Assembly (NCBI GenBank): GCA_963754265.1 | Contig: CAVWFB010000009.1 | Coordinates: 124,001 to 188,000 of the forward strand | DNA length: 64,000 nt | Direction of reading: 5' to 3' | Source of the DNA: AC-32 sp963754265 | GTDB lineage: Bacteria; Actinomycetota; Thermoleophilia; Gaiellales; Gaiellaceae | In this document: positions 56,994 to 64,000 of the stretch, piece by piece | How the letters are laid out: the number at the start of each line of letters is the position of its first letter | Position numbering within the stretch: the first letter of the stretch is position 1 | Translations under genes and position numbers: made by a program | The notes under the pieces: generated by a model | What the model saw: the letters and a program-made list of their open reading frames with translations, nothing else | What the model was told of the DNA's origin: nothing | Databases searched by the model: none

Positions 56994-57485
56994 CTACGAC
57001 CCGGCTAGCAGCTTCCGGAAGGCGCCGTACTGGCCGGCCTTGCCGACCGTGACCAGCGTGTCCCCGCGCTGGATCACGTCGTCTGGCTGCGCGCCCGTGA
57101 CCGGCTCCGGCTCGCGCAGGATCGCGATCACCGTGATCCCGGTCTTCGCGCGGAAGCCGCTCTCCGCGAGGGTCTTGCCGATCCACGGGCTCGTCTCGGG
57201 CACCGGCTCCCACTCGATCAGGAGCTCGCCGAGCGCCATCTCGAGGTCCTCGACGATCTTCGGCCGCTCATAGGCGCCGCCGATCACCGCGCCGAGCTGG
57301 CGGGCCTCGTCGTCGTCGAGCCGGATCACCGCCTTCGGCTCGTCATCGTCTGAGTGCCGGAAGAAGTAGAGCTCCCGGACGCCGTCGTTGTGCTGGATCA
57401 CCGCCAGCCGGCCGCCGTCGTCGAGGCGGAAGGTGAACTTCGTCCCGACGCCGGGCAGTCGCGTCTCACGCAGGTCGACGGGCAT
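56994..57485 (-). CDS. khtT: KhtT-like regulatory subunit with TrkA-C (RCK_C) domain
   Basis: A 163-residue cytoplasmic protein. The N-terminal half (LPGVGTKFTFRLDDGGRLAVI) is the KhtT-type domain and the C-terminal half is an RCK_C/TrkA-C domain (about residues 82-160, with IGKTLAESGFRAKTGITVIAI and DVIQRGDTLVTVG). In Bacillus, KhtT controls the KhtU antiporter. ATG 57485 lies 20 bases inside the end of the upstream antiporter gene, so the two are made together. Confidence 0.85.
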   Translation of the reverse strand: MPVDLRETRLPGVGTKFTFRLDDGGRLAVIQHNDGVRELYFFRHSDDDEPKAVIRLDDDEARQLGAVIGGAYERPKIVEDLEMALGELLIEWEPVPETSPWIGKTLAESGFRAKTGITVIAILREPEPVTGAQPDDVIQRGDTLVTVGKAGQYGAFRKLLAGS

Positions 57486-58653
57486 CTCGCCTCCAGTCTA
57501 CGAAGAGCCATCGGCCGATCGCCTTCGACTCCTTCATCAACGCCACTCCGAGCGTGGCCGTGATCAGCACGTACAGCCCCGCGAACGCTCCGATCTTCAC
57601 CTGGGTCGCGTCCGAGATCCGGGGGTTCCCGCTCACGAGCTGGGCGAGGATGATCGTGAACTCGCCGTGTGCGACGAGGGCGACGCCCACGTTCAGGCTC
57701 TGCCTCCGGCTGTAGCCGCCGAGCAGGCCGCTCACGTAGCCCCCGCCGATCTTGCCGACCAGGCTCAGCACCACGGCGAGGGCGAGCAGCCAGGCCACGC
57801 TGCCGGCCTTGCCGACGTCGATGGAGAGGCCGAAGACGAAGAAGAAGAGCGCCGCGAAGACGTCGCGGAAGCTGAAGAAGCGCTCCTCGATCTCCTCCCG
57901 GATCGAGGTGCCCGAGAGGACGACGCCGGCCATCAGCGCGCCGACCGCCTCGGAGAGGCCGAGCTCCTGGGCGAGCGCAGCAGAGCCGACGAGGAAGGCG
58001 AAGGCGGCCAGGAGGAAGATCTCCCGCGGCAGCCAGTCCAGGAAGCGGTCGATCGGGCCGCTGAGCCACTTCGAGATCGCGAGCGCGGCCGCGATGAACC
58101 CGATCGCCTTCGCCACGATCGCCAGGGTGTGCGTCGCCTCGCCACCGCCGCCCGAGGCGAACCCGAGCACGACGGCGATCACGATGTCCTCGGCGACCAG
58201 GATCGCGAGCACGAGGTCGGTCTCGTCGTCGGCGAGCCGGCGGAAGTCGATCAGCCCCTTGACGGTGACCGCGCTGGAGGAGACGTAGATCGCGGCGGCG
58301 AGGATGAAGGCCGCGAAGCTGAGCCCGAACGCGGCGACGCCGACGAGGAGCCCGAGCGCGCCATTCACGACCACGTCGATCGCTCCCCCGTAGAAGACGT
58401 AGCCTCGGCTGCGGGCGATTCGCCCGAGCGTGAACTCGAGGCCGAGGAAGAAGAGCAGGAAGATCAGCCCGATCTCGGCCACGAAATCCGTCACTTCGGA
58501 GGGCTGCACGATGCTCAGCGCCTTCGGCTCGTGCGGGCCGAGCAGCAGCCCCGCGAGCAGGTACGCGGGGATCGCCGAGAGCCCGACACGGCTTGCCACC
58601 AGGCCCAGTCCTCCCAGGAGGGCGACGGTGATCGAGAGCTGGGCGAGGGTCAT
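57466..58653 (-). CDS. khtU: CPA2-type cation/proton antiporter (KhtU-like)
   Basis: A 395-residue monovalent cation:proton antiporter with about 12 membrane segments. The N-terminal PAYLLAGLLLGPHEP motif, FLLFFLGLEFTLGRI, and the central SSSAVTVKGLIDFRRLADDETDLVLAILVAEDIVIAVVLG helices (with the acidic residues expected for ion binding, two adjacent motifs) are classic CPA2/KefB features. No RCK domain is fused; it is supplied by the next gene. The likely role is K+ or Na+ efflux against protons for pH or osmotic balance. Confidence 0.88.
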   Translation of the reverse strand: MTLAQLSITVALLGGLGLVASRVGLSAIPAYLLAGLLLGPHEPKALSIVQPSEVTDFVAEIGLIFLLFFLGLEFTLGRIARSRGYVFYGGAIDVVVNGALGLLVGVAAFGLSFAAFILAAAIYVSSSAVTVKGLIDFRRLADDETDLVLAILVAEDIVIAVVLGFASGGGGEATHTLAIVAKAIGFIAAALAISKWLSGPIDRFLDWLPREIFLLAAFAFLVGSAALAQELGLSEAVGALMAGVVLSGTSIREEIEERFFSFRDVFAALFFFVFGLSIDVGKAGSVAWLLALAVVLSLVGKIGGGYVSGLLGGYSRRQSLNVGVALVAHGEFTIILAQLVSGNPRISDATQVKIGAFAGLYVLITATLGVALMKESKAIGRWLFVDWRRDARRPA

Positions 58654-58739
58654 CGCGGGCGGCGCATGATCGTACCGCCCGGCCGAGCCCTCCTAGAGCA
58701 GCGACTTCCCGCGCACGCTGGAGCCCAGTGCACCGGGCT

Positions 58740-59333
58740 CTAGCCGCGTCCCCGGCGGCGGAGCCAGCGCACACCCTCGACCACGCCCGTGACGAGGAGC
58801 GCGATCCCGAAGGCAAGCACCAGGCCCTTCCACGGCTGGCGCTCGAAGGCCTTGCCTCCGAAGTACCCGAGCAGCGCGGCATACGAGGCCCAGACGAAGC
58901 CGGCCAGGACGTCGTAGACGATGAAGCGCCGCCACGGCATCTCGAGCCAGCCGGAGGAGAAGGTGACGACCGTCCTTCCGGCCGGGATGAACCGCGCGAG
59001 GAGGATCAACAGCCCACCCCGCTCCTGGATCTGCCGTTCCGCCCAGGCGATCCGCTCCTGCGACTTCTCGCTCGAGAAGAAGCGCCGGCGCAGCGGCTGC
59101 TCGAACCGCTTGCCGAGGAAGTAGGCGGTGTTGTCGCCCGCGATCGCGCCGGTCGCTGCGGCGAGGATCGCCAGCGACAGGTGGGTATTCCCCGTGCTCG
59201 AGAGGACGCCGGCCGTGATCACCGCCGTCTCGCTCGGGACGAGCGGGAAGAGGACGTCGAGGTAGGCCAGTCCGAAGATGAGGAGGTAGGACCACCACTC
59301 GCCGGAGACGTGATTGGCGAGCCCGCTCAGCAA
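58740..59333 (-). CDS. DedA family membrane protein
   Basis: A 197-residue membrane protein of the DedA/SNARE-associated family. The FPLVPSETAVITAGVL segment, a GDNTAYFLGKRFEQPLRRRF loop and the RFIPAGRTVVTFSSGWLEMPWRRFI motif with its conserved Arg and Gly residues are diagnostic. DedA proteins flip or recycle lipids such as undecaprenyl phosphate or phosphatidylethanolamine. TTG 59333 is the first start after the stop of the upstream response regulator gene (eight bases away), so they form one operon. Confidence 0.88.
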   Translation of the reverse strand: MLSGLANHVSGEWWSYLLIFGLAYLDVLFPLVPSETAVITAGVLSSTGNTHLSLAILAAATGAIAGDNTAYFLGKRFEQPLRRRFFSSEKSQERIAWAERQIQERGGLLILLARFIPAGRTVVTFSSGWLEMPWRRFIVYDVLAGFVWASYAALLGYFGGKAFERQPWKGLVLAFGIALLVTGVVEGVRWLRRRGRG

Positions 59334-59340
59334 CCGGCAC

Positions 59341-59967
59341 CTATGCCTCGAGCAAGCCCTCGTCGAGGGCGTAGCGCACGAGCTCCGCACGGGTGGAGAG
59401 GCGGAGCTTCTGCATGATGTGCGTCCGGTGCGCCTCGACGGTGCGAACGGAGATGAACAGCTTCCCGGCGATCTCCTGGTTGGTGTGGCCGAACGCGAGC
59501 AAGCCGAGGACCTCCCGCTCGCGATCGGAGAGGGGATCCGCTGCTCGCCGCTGCTCGGCCGCGATCAGGCGGGCGCCGAGCTCAGGGTGCACGTACCGCC
59601 CGCCCGCCGCGACCTCCCTGATCGCCGGCACGAGCTCCTCGTCGAGGGCCTGCTTGAGCACGTAGCCGCTGGCGCCCCGGTCGAACGCCGCACGTGCGGG
59701 CTGCGGCTCGTCCTGGACGGAGAGGACGACCACCCTCAGGCCCGCGTGCTCGCGCAGGAGACCTTCGATGGCGTCGCTCCCGCCGTCCGTCCAGACGCTC
59801 GCGTCGAGCACGACGATGTCGGGCTCGAGCGCGCGGGCGGCAGCGGCCGCCTCCGCCTCGGAGCCGGCCTCGCCGACGGTTTCGAGGTCGACCTCCGCGT
59901 TCACGAGCAGCGCCATGCCTTCCCTGGCGGAGGGGCGGTCATCGACGATCAGGACACGGACACTCAA
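59341..59967 (-). CDS. NarL/FixJ-type response regulator
   Basis: A 208-residue two-component regulator. The receiver domain has Asp9-Asp10, the phospho-acceptor Asp55 (IVVLDAS) and a Lys in SGYVLKQ. The LuxR-type HTH at the end has LSDREREVLGLLAFGHTNQEI and SVRTVEAHRTHIMQKLRLSTRAEL. TTG 59967 is the likely start; TAGTCT at 59993-59988 on the minus strand could be a -10 box. No kinase gene is adjacent; dedA follows in the same operon. Confidence 0.85.
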   Translation of the reverse strand: MSVRVLIVDDRPSAREGMALLVNAEVDLETVGEAGSEAEAAAAARALEPDIVVLDASVWTDGGSDAIEGLLREHAGLRVVVLSVQDEPQPARAAFDRGASGYVLKQALDEELVPAIREVAAGGRYVHPELGARLIAAEQRRAADPLSDREREVLGLLAFGHTNQEIAGKLFISVRTVEAHRTHIMQKLRLSTRAELVRYALDEGLLEA

Positions 59968-60053
59968 GGGGATACGGCGGCAAAAGACTAATCGCCGGGA
60001 TTTTGACCCGCCTGGGTCAGGCGCTCCGGGGCCTGGAGCGCGAGTCTCAAGGA

Positions 60054-60257
60054 GTGCAATCCGCGCCTTCCCCGACATCGCTCGATCTGTACAGACGGCG
60101 TGTGCAGCTCAGGCACGCGTTGGTCGCCGTCGAGTCGGCGATCGTTCTCAAGGAGGAGCGCGCTCCGGAGGACGCGGAGCCCGTCAACCTCGAAGGGTTG
60201 AGACAAGATCTCCTCGTGGCACTGTGGCTCACCGAAGTCCTGCTCTCGAGGCACTGA
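60054..60257 (+). CDS. Small hypothetical helical protein
   Basis: A possible 67-residue protein from GTG 60054; other starts (GTG 60102, TTG 60120) are possible. An AAGGAG overlaps the start region. It is predicted helical, with LDLYRRRVQLRHALVAVESAIVL and VNLEGLRQDLLVALWLTEVLL segments, and its third-codon positions are GC-rich like the neighbours. No family is recognised. It is followed by tandem hairpins and then the PAS-LuxR gene on the same strand. Support is moderate because the frame is short. Confidence 0.4.
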   Translation: MQSAPSPTSLDLYRRRVQLRHALVAVESAIVLKEERAPEDAEPVNLEGLRQDLLVALWLTEVLLSRH

Positions 60258-60266
60258 GATCGCACG

Positions 60267-60306
60267 CATCGCCCTTTTTGGGCGATGAACGCCCGGCGGC
60301 GTTTTC
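60267..60306 (+). terminator. Tandem hairpins before the PAS-LuxR gene
   Basis: CATCGCCC (60267-60274), loop TTTTT, GGGCGATG (60280-60287) is a perfect 8-pair hairpin. It is followed at once by AACGCC (60288-60293) and GGCGTT (60298-60303) around CGGC, then TTC. The pair lies 10 bases after the small upstream gene and 14 bases before GTG 60320, so it may terminate the former or attenuate the latter. Confidence 0.55.
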
Positions 60307-60319
60307 GGAGACTGGCACC

Positions 60320-60892
60320 GTGTCGGAGCTCCAGGCGATCGACGCGGACGTCGAGCACGCGCTCGAGGCAATCAACGTCCCCGCGTACGTCATCGACTCG
60401 CACGGGATCATCCGCTGGGTCAACCCGGCAGGGAAGCGGATCGTCGGCGACGTCACCGGGCGGCAGTTCACCTCGGTGTGCGCGCCCGAGGAGACGCGTC
60501 GCGCGCGCGAGGTGTTCGCCTCGAAGATCGCCGGCACCGCGAAGGTGACCGACGCCGAGGTCGTCCTGGTCCAGGAAGACGGCGAGCGCATCGGCGTCGA
60601 GGTCAGCTCGGTGCCGCTCTACTCCGGCGGTCAGATCATCGGCGTCTTCGGTCAGCTCGTCCACGTCGATACCGAGCCCGACCGGCCGCTGCACCCGCAC
60701 CTGACCCCGCGGCAAGCGGAAGTGCTACGCCTGCTGGAGCGAGGCCAGTCGACCCAGCAGATCGCCCGGGAGCTCCATCTCAGCCTCGAGACGGTGCGCA
60801 ATCACATCCGGCACCTTCTCCGCGCACTCGGCGTTCATTCCCGCCTCGAGGCGGTCGCGCTCGCCCGGCAGGGCGACGTCGCGGTCAGCTGA
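60320..60892 (+). CDS. PAS domain-LuxR HTH transcriptional regulator
   Basis: A 190-residue regulator: a PAS sensor (about residues 8-115, with AINVPAYVIDSHGIIRWVNPAGKRIVG and a GVEVSSVPLYSGGQIIGVFGQLVHV end) and a LuxR-type HTH (LTPRQAEVLRLLERGQSTQQIARELHLS, then SLETVRNHIRHLLRALGVHSRLEAV; consecutive motifs). There is no receiver domain, so it senses directly a ligand, redox state or light. GTG 60320 has GGAG nine bases upstream. It lies between two response regulators in a signalling cluster. Confidence 0.85.
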   Translation: MSELQAIDADVEHALEAINVPAYVIDSHGIIRWVNPAGKRIVGDVTGRQFTSVCAPEETRRAREVFASKIAGTAKVTDAEVVLVQEDGERIGVEVSSVPLYSGGQIIGVFGQLVHVDTEPDRPLHPHLTPRQAEVLRLLERGQSTQQIARELHLSLETVRNHIRHLLRALGVHSRLEAVALARQGDVAVS

Positions 60893-60895
60893 GGC

Positions 60896-61066
60896 TCAGC
60901 CGCAGCGCGGGCACCTGCGCCGGGTCCCGAGCTCGCGACCGCAGGAGGCGCAGCGCCCACGATCCCGGCGGGCGCGTAGGCGCCGCTCCCGCAGGCCCAT
61001 GCGACACATGACGAGCCCTACTCCGATGGTCAGGAGCGCGTTCATGAGCAGGTGCGAGCTCAGCAC
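60896..61066 (-). CDS. Small membrane-anchored zinc-ribbon protein
   Basis: A 56-residue protein from GTG 61066: one hydrophobic helix (HLLMNALLTIGVGLVMC, residues 5-21), a very basic stretch (RERRLRARRDRGR, 26-38), and a C-terminal zinc ribbon CASC...CPRC (Cys39, 42, 52, 55) ending in Gly. AAGG lies 11 bases upstream. The four Cys in CxxC pairs, in a frame with a proper stop at 60896-60898, are unlikely by chance. It ends three bases from the convergent PAS-LuxR gene, behind the histidine kinase gene on the same strand. Function unknown. Confidence 0.6.
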   Translation of the reverse strand: MLSSHLLMNALLTIGVGLVMCRMGLRERRLRARRDRGRCASCGRELGTRRRCPRCG

Positions 61067-61177
61067 GGGTCAGGTCGCCTTCTGGCTGGTCTCCTCCGCC
61101 GTCACGACCCTCCGAGCAAATCGCGCGCGGGCTCGAGCGGCATCGCCCCGAAGGGATGAAAGCCCGGATCCACCCGG

Positions 61178-62729
61178 CTAGCCGACGGCGGCCGCGCTGG
61201 CCGGGATCGCGACGGTGATTCGCGTTCCGCTGCCGTCGCGGCTCTCGAGCGCCATGGAGCCGCCCATGGCCTCGGCGCGGTCGCGCAGCCCTTCCAGGCC
61301 CGAGCCGGGCCGCTCGGCCGCGCCTCCGCGACCGTCGTCGAAGACGTCGATGCGGAGACTGTCGGGACCGGCGTGTGCCCGCACCTGGATCACCGAGGCT
61401 TCCGAGTACTTCTGCGCGTTGGCGATCGCCTCGGCGATGACGTAGTAGCCGACCGTCTCGGCGACCGTGTCCAACCGACCCGATGGAACCTCGAGCAACG
61501 TGACCGGAATGGTGGAGCGCAGCGCAAGGGACTTGATCGCCTCGCCGAGCCCAAGGTCGACGAGGACGCTCGGGTGGAGGCCGTGCGCGAGCTCCCGCAG
61601 CTCGTCCATCGCGAGCTGCAGCTCGCCCTCCGCCTCCTCCAGGAGCGCCGGGACGCGCTTGGGCTCTTCTCGGGCCGCGTCGACGGCTTCGCGAAGATTC
61701 AAGGCGAGCCACATCAGGCGGAGCTGCGCGCCGTCGTGGAGGTCGTGCTCGAGGCGCCGGCGGGCGTTGTCGGCCGCCGAGATGAGCCGCGACCGAGACC
61801 TGCTCAGGCGCGTAGCGATCTGCTCCCGCTCGCTGACGACTGCGGCAAGGCAGAGCGCCGAGAGGGCGGCGACCGCGATAAAAAGCTGCGCGTTGAGCAC
61901 GCTGCGCGTGACCGACTCGAAGTGGAACGGGCCTGTGTAGTGGGTGGTGTGCCAGACGGTGAAGAGGGCCGTCGTCGCAACGGCGATCGTCGCGCCGCGC
62001 TGGCCGAAGCGAAGCGCCGCCCACATAAACGTCGGGAAGACGAGGTACATCACCGGGTTCTCGCTCCGAGAGGCGAACTCGGCGAGGCCGACGATGGTCG
62101 TCAGCAAGAGCGCAGCCTCGAGGATGCGCTTCCGGGTCCAGTGCCGCGGCAACGGCCCGTACCAGGCGAGGGCCAGCGGGACGACGATCAGCGCGCCGGA
62201 CGCGTCGCCGAGCCACCACGTCCGCCAGACCGTGGGTGCGGCGTCGCCGTGGACCACTCCTCCGGATAGGAGGGACGACACGCCGATCGTCGCGCTGACG
62301 GCGGCCCCCGCTGCGATGGCAACCACGATCGCGCCGACTCCCTGGATGCTGTCGAGCGGTGATCCCCGCCGGACAAGCCGTCGCAACAGCACCGTCGCCA
62401 GGATCACTTCCAACATGTTTCCCACCGTCTGTCCGAGCGCGGATCCGATCGGGAGCGTGGAGTAGCTGTTCGCGAGGAGGTCTCCGATCAGGACGCCCGG
62501 CCAGAAACGCAGGCCGCCGAGGTAGAGGAAGGAGATTCCGACTGCCGACCGGGAGCCAGACGATCGCCGCCACCGGGCCGGAGAACTCCAGCACATAGCC
62601 CGTCTTCGCCCCGGCGTAGTAGAGGCCCGCCAAGGCCCCCACTCCCAGCAGATACCGCGCCGTGGGGTTGGCGAGCCGCTGACTCCACGTCCGGTCTCGA
62701 GGTTCGTGGGCAGCGATCGCCTCGCTCAC
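61178..62729 (-). pseudogene. MASE1-type sensor histidine kinase with a one-base frameshift
   Basis: From GTG 62729 the first 62 codons read into a MASE1 membrane sensor (GYVLEFSGPVAAIVWLPVG), and the rest continues in another frame from VGISFLYLGG. A single extra base (T on the plus strand at about 62543) separates them; removing it restores a protein of about 516 residues. Domains: MASE1 with about eight helices, HisKA_3 with the phospho-His in RLEHDLHDGAQ, and a HATPase (EAIANAQKYSEAS, DDGRGG, GSGLEGLRDRAEAMGG). The GTGA overlap with the upstream response regulator shows they were one operon. Either a real recent mutation or a sequencing/assembly error. Confidence 0.8.
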
Positions 62730-63397
62730 GAGGCCACCTCCTTCTCGCCGGTCAGGTAGAGCAGCGCGGCCTTCACGCGCCGGTTGACGTCGGAGGCCTC
62801 ACCCAGGTCGAGCTTGAGAAAGATCCCGTTGATGTGCCGCTCGACGGCCCGTTTCGTGACCTCGAGCTTCGTCGCGATCCACGTATTGCTCCGCCCCTCG
62901 GCGATCATCGCGAGGATCTCTCGCTCGCGGGGCGTCAGCTTCTCCAGCCCCGGATCGTGTCTCGCGCGCGCGGAGACGAGCTTGTCGACGATGCGCGGAT
63001 CGACCAGGGAGCGGCCGGCGACCACCTCCCGAAGCGCGCGAGCGAGCTCGTCCTCGTCCTTGATGCGCTCCTTGAGCAGGTAGGCCCGCTGGGTCGAGCC
63101 GTCCTGGAACAGGCTCATCGCGTACGACGGCTCCGCGTGCTGGCTGAGCACGACCACGCCGACGTCGGGATGCGACGTCCGCAGCTCGCCCGCGAAGCGA
63201 ATTCCCTCGTCGGTGTTCGTGGGCGGCATCCGGATGTCGGTCACGACCGCGTCCGGCTTCTCGCGGTCGACCGTGATCCGAAGCTCGTCCAGATCCCCGC
63301 AGGCCGCCACGAGGTCGACGTCCTGAATCGTCTCGAGCACGCGCGCGATGCCTTCCCGGGCGAGAAAGCTGTCGTCACCCAGAACGACGCGGATCAC
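62726..63397 (-). CDS. NarL/LuxR-type response regulator, partner of the MASE1 kinase
   Basis: A 223-residue regulator. The receiver has Asp8-Asp9, phospho-acceptor Asp54 (VVTDIRMPPTNTDEG) and a Lys in AYLLKERI. The LuxR HTH has LTPREREILAMIAEGRSNTWIATKLEVTKRAVERHINGIFLKLDL in consecutive motifs. GTG 63397 puts IRVVLGDDS at the N-terminus as expected. Its stop overlaps the kinase start (GTGA), so it is the cognate regulator; with the kinase frameshifted it may be orphaned. Confidence 0.88.
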   Translation of the reverse strand: MIRVVLGDDSFLAREGIARVLETIQDVDLVAACGDLDELRITVDREKPDAVVTDIRMPPTNTDEGIRFAGELRTSHPDVGVVVLSQHAEPSYAMSLFQDGSTQRAYLLKERIKDEDELARALREVVAGRSLVDPRIVDKLVSARARHDPGLEKLTPREREILAMIAEGRSNTWIATKLEVTKRAVERHINGIFLKLDLGEASDVNRRVKAALLYLTGEKEVAS

Positions 63398-63815
63398 GGC
63401 TCGACGCCCATCGCGGCCAAGCCTAGGGCGGAGCCGGCTTCCGGCGGGTAACGAAGTGGTGTGATTCCCGCTCTCACGGCGTAAACCTCCCGGCAGAAAC
63501 ACGGCGGATTTCGCCCCTGAGGATCGCGCGATCGAGCGGCGTCAATCGAGAGCGGCGGTCGGAACCGAAAGCCTTGTGCCGCTGGCTGCTGGTGCGAGCG
63601 CGGCGTTGCACGTTTTCTTCTTCGGCAAGTATCGCAGCCGCCTCGTCGGGGAGCAAGACCGATCGGTTCAGGCTGATCTACGAACGTGGTGTTTTGCACG
63701 GTGCTAGCGCCGCGCCAGATCAGCGGATCCCCGAATGACGGATGGAACGCCTCGGCGGATACTCGGTGCTGCAGACGTTTGCCAGTCCTCCCCCAGCAGG
63801 AGGCCCTATCCCCGA
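63398..63815. other. 418-base intergenic region
   Basis: Divergent spacer between the response regulator (minus) and the MalT-like gene (plus). A possible minus-strand frame 63474-63656 (TTG start, 60 residues, RSRLTPLDRAILRGEIRRVSAGRF near its end) has reasonable codon use but no ribosome binding site and no known family. A short palindrome GATCGCGCGATC lies at 63521-63532. AGGAGG at 63799-63804 may serve the plus-strand gene. Nothing else was recognised. Confidence 0.4.
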
Positions 63816-64000
63816 ATGAAACCGCGGCTGCCCTTCGACGTGGTGGAATCCAAGGTCCGCGTTCCGCAGGTCCCGGCCAGGACGGTGTCGCGCACCGCGC
63901 TCGTGAACCGGCTTCGCGCTGCCGGCGCATTTCCGCTCGTGCTGGTCGTGGCGCCGGCCGGCTACGGGAAGACGACGCTGCTCTCGCAGTGGGCCGCCCG
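63816..64000 (+). CDS. MalT/LAL-type LuxR ATPase regulator, N-terminus (partial)
   Basis: The first 61 codons of a large STAND-type regulator. The start MKPRLPFDVVESKVRVPQVP is the usual beginning of MalT-like proteins (a segment naming the domain boundary), and Walker A APAGYGKTTLL with QWAAR follows near the window edge. Such proteins are about 850-950 residues, with a nucleotide switch, a TPR-like sensor and a LuxR HTH at the C-terminus, which lies outside. An AGGAGG is about 11 bases before ATG 63816. Confidence 0.8.
   Translation, partial: MKPRLPFDVVESKVRVPQVPARTVSRTALVNRLRAAGAFPLVLVVAPAGYGKTTLLSQWAA

Noticed and set aside
63474..63656. 60-residue minus-strand gene
   Set aside because: Plausible codons but no ribosome binding site, no promoter and no family; mentioned only within the intergenic entry.

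Overview
The window reads as a chromosome segment of a high-GC actinobacterium, most likely a deep-branching Thermoleophilia-type lineage (Gaiellales or Solirubrobacterales). This is inferred from the uniformly GC-rich codons, frequent GTG and TTG starts, many genes with a TANNNT -10 box 6-10 bases before the start codon (leaderless style), and the gene content. No phage, insertion sequence, CRISPR array, rRNA or tRNA was recognised. Genes are packed tightly, often with 1-4 base ATGA, GTGA or TGATG overlaps.

Region 1 (1-9.0 kb) is mixed metabolism: the end of 6-phosphofructokinase, a membrane glycosyltransferase, a degenerate TrpC-like protein, a SixA phosphatase beside a CYTH-CHAD protein (polyphosphate or phospho-signalling theme), a DUF1059 protein and small secreted protein, a split ALDH16-type pair (catalytic ALDH plus a truncated pseudo-ALDH) and a secreted gluzincin protease. 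Region 2 (9.0-29.8 kb), nearly all on the minus strand, is the conserved housekeeping block leuS-comEA-comEC-holA / rpsT / murJ / lepA-hemW / hrcA-dnaJ-prmA-mtaB-hit-yqeY / phoH-ybeY-dgkA-cdd-era-HAD / deoC. It covers translation, heat shock, tRNA modification, DNA uptake, cell wall lipid carrier cycling and nucleoside salvage. leuS has a leader with a seven-codon reading frame holding two Leu codons and a terminator hairpin, which looks like an attenuator.

Region 3 (29.9-46.6 kb) holds a cupin, an EamA exporter, a full LivGFHMK branched-chain amino acid ABC transporter, a DUF255 thioredoxin-like protein, a GNAT, a PLP decarboxylase, HMG-CoA lyase, a PPOX flavoprotein, an Asp-box repeat protein overlapping a ThiS/MoaD-like GG-ended small protein, a Tat-exported class V PLP enzyme, and a probable niacin module: NrtR-type Nudix regulator divergent from a nicotinamidase-like hydrolase and an MFS transporter. 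Region 4 (46.5-56.7 kb) has a 29-residue membrane peptide, a sulfite-oxidase-like molybdoenzyme, a fused double ABC ATPase with a 1037-residue FtsX-type permease, malate synthase, a membrane hydrolase and an NlpC/P60 hydrolase.

Region 5 (56.7-64 kb) is ion homeostasis and signalling: a small excisionase-like HTH protein, a KhtT/KhtU-like K+(Na+)/H+ antiporter pair, DedA with a NarL-type regulator, a PAS-LuxR regulator, a short membrane zinc-ribbon protein, a MASE1 histidine kinase broken by one extra base, its response regulator, and the start of a MalT-like LuxR ATPase. Two families of dispersed intergenic repeats (two copies each) are present; one is a two-hairpin element with base-pair changes that keep pairing in one strand.
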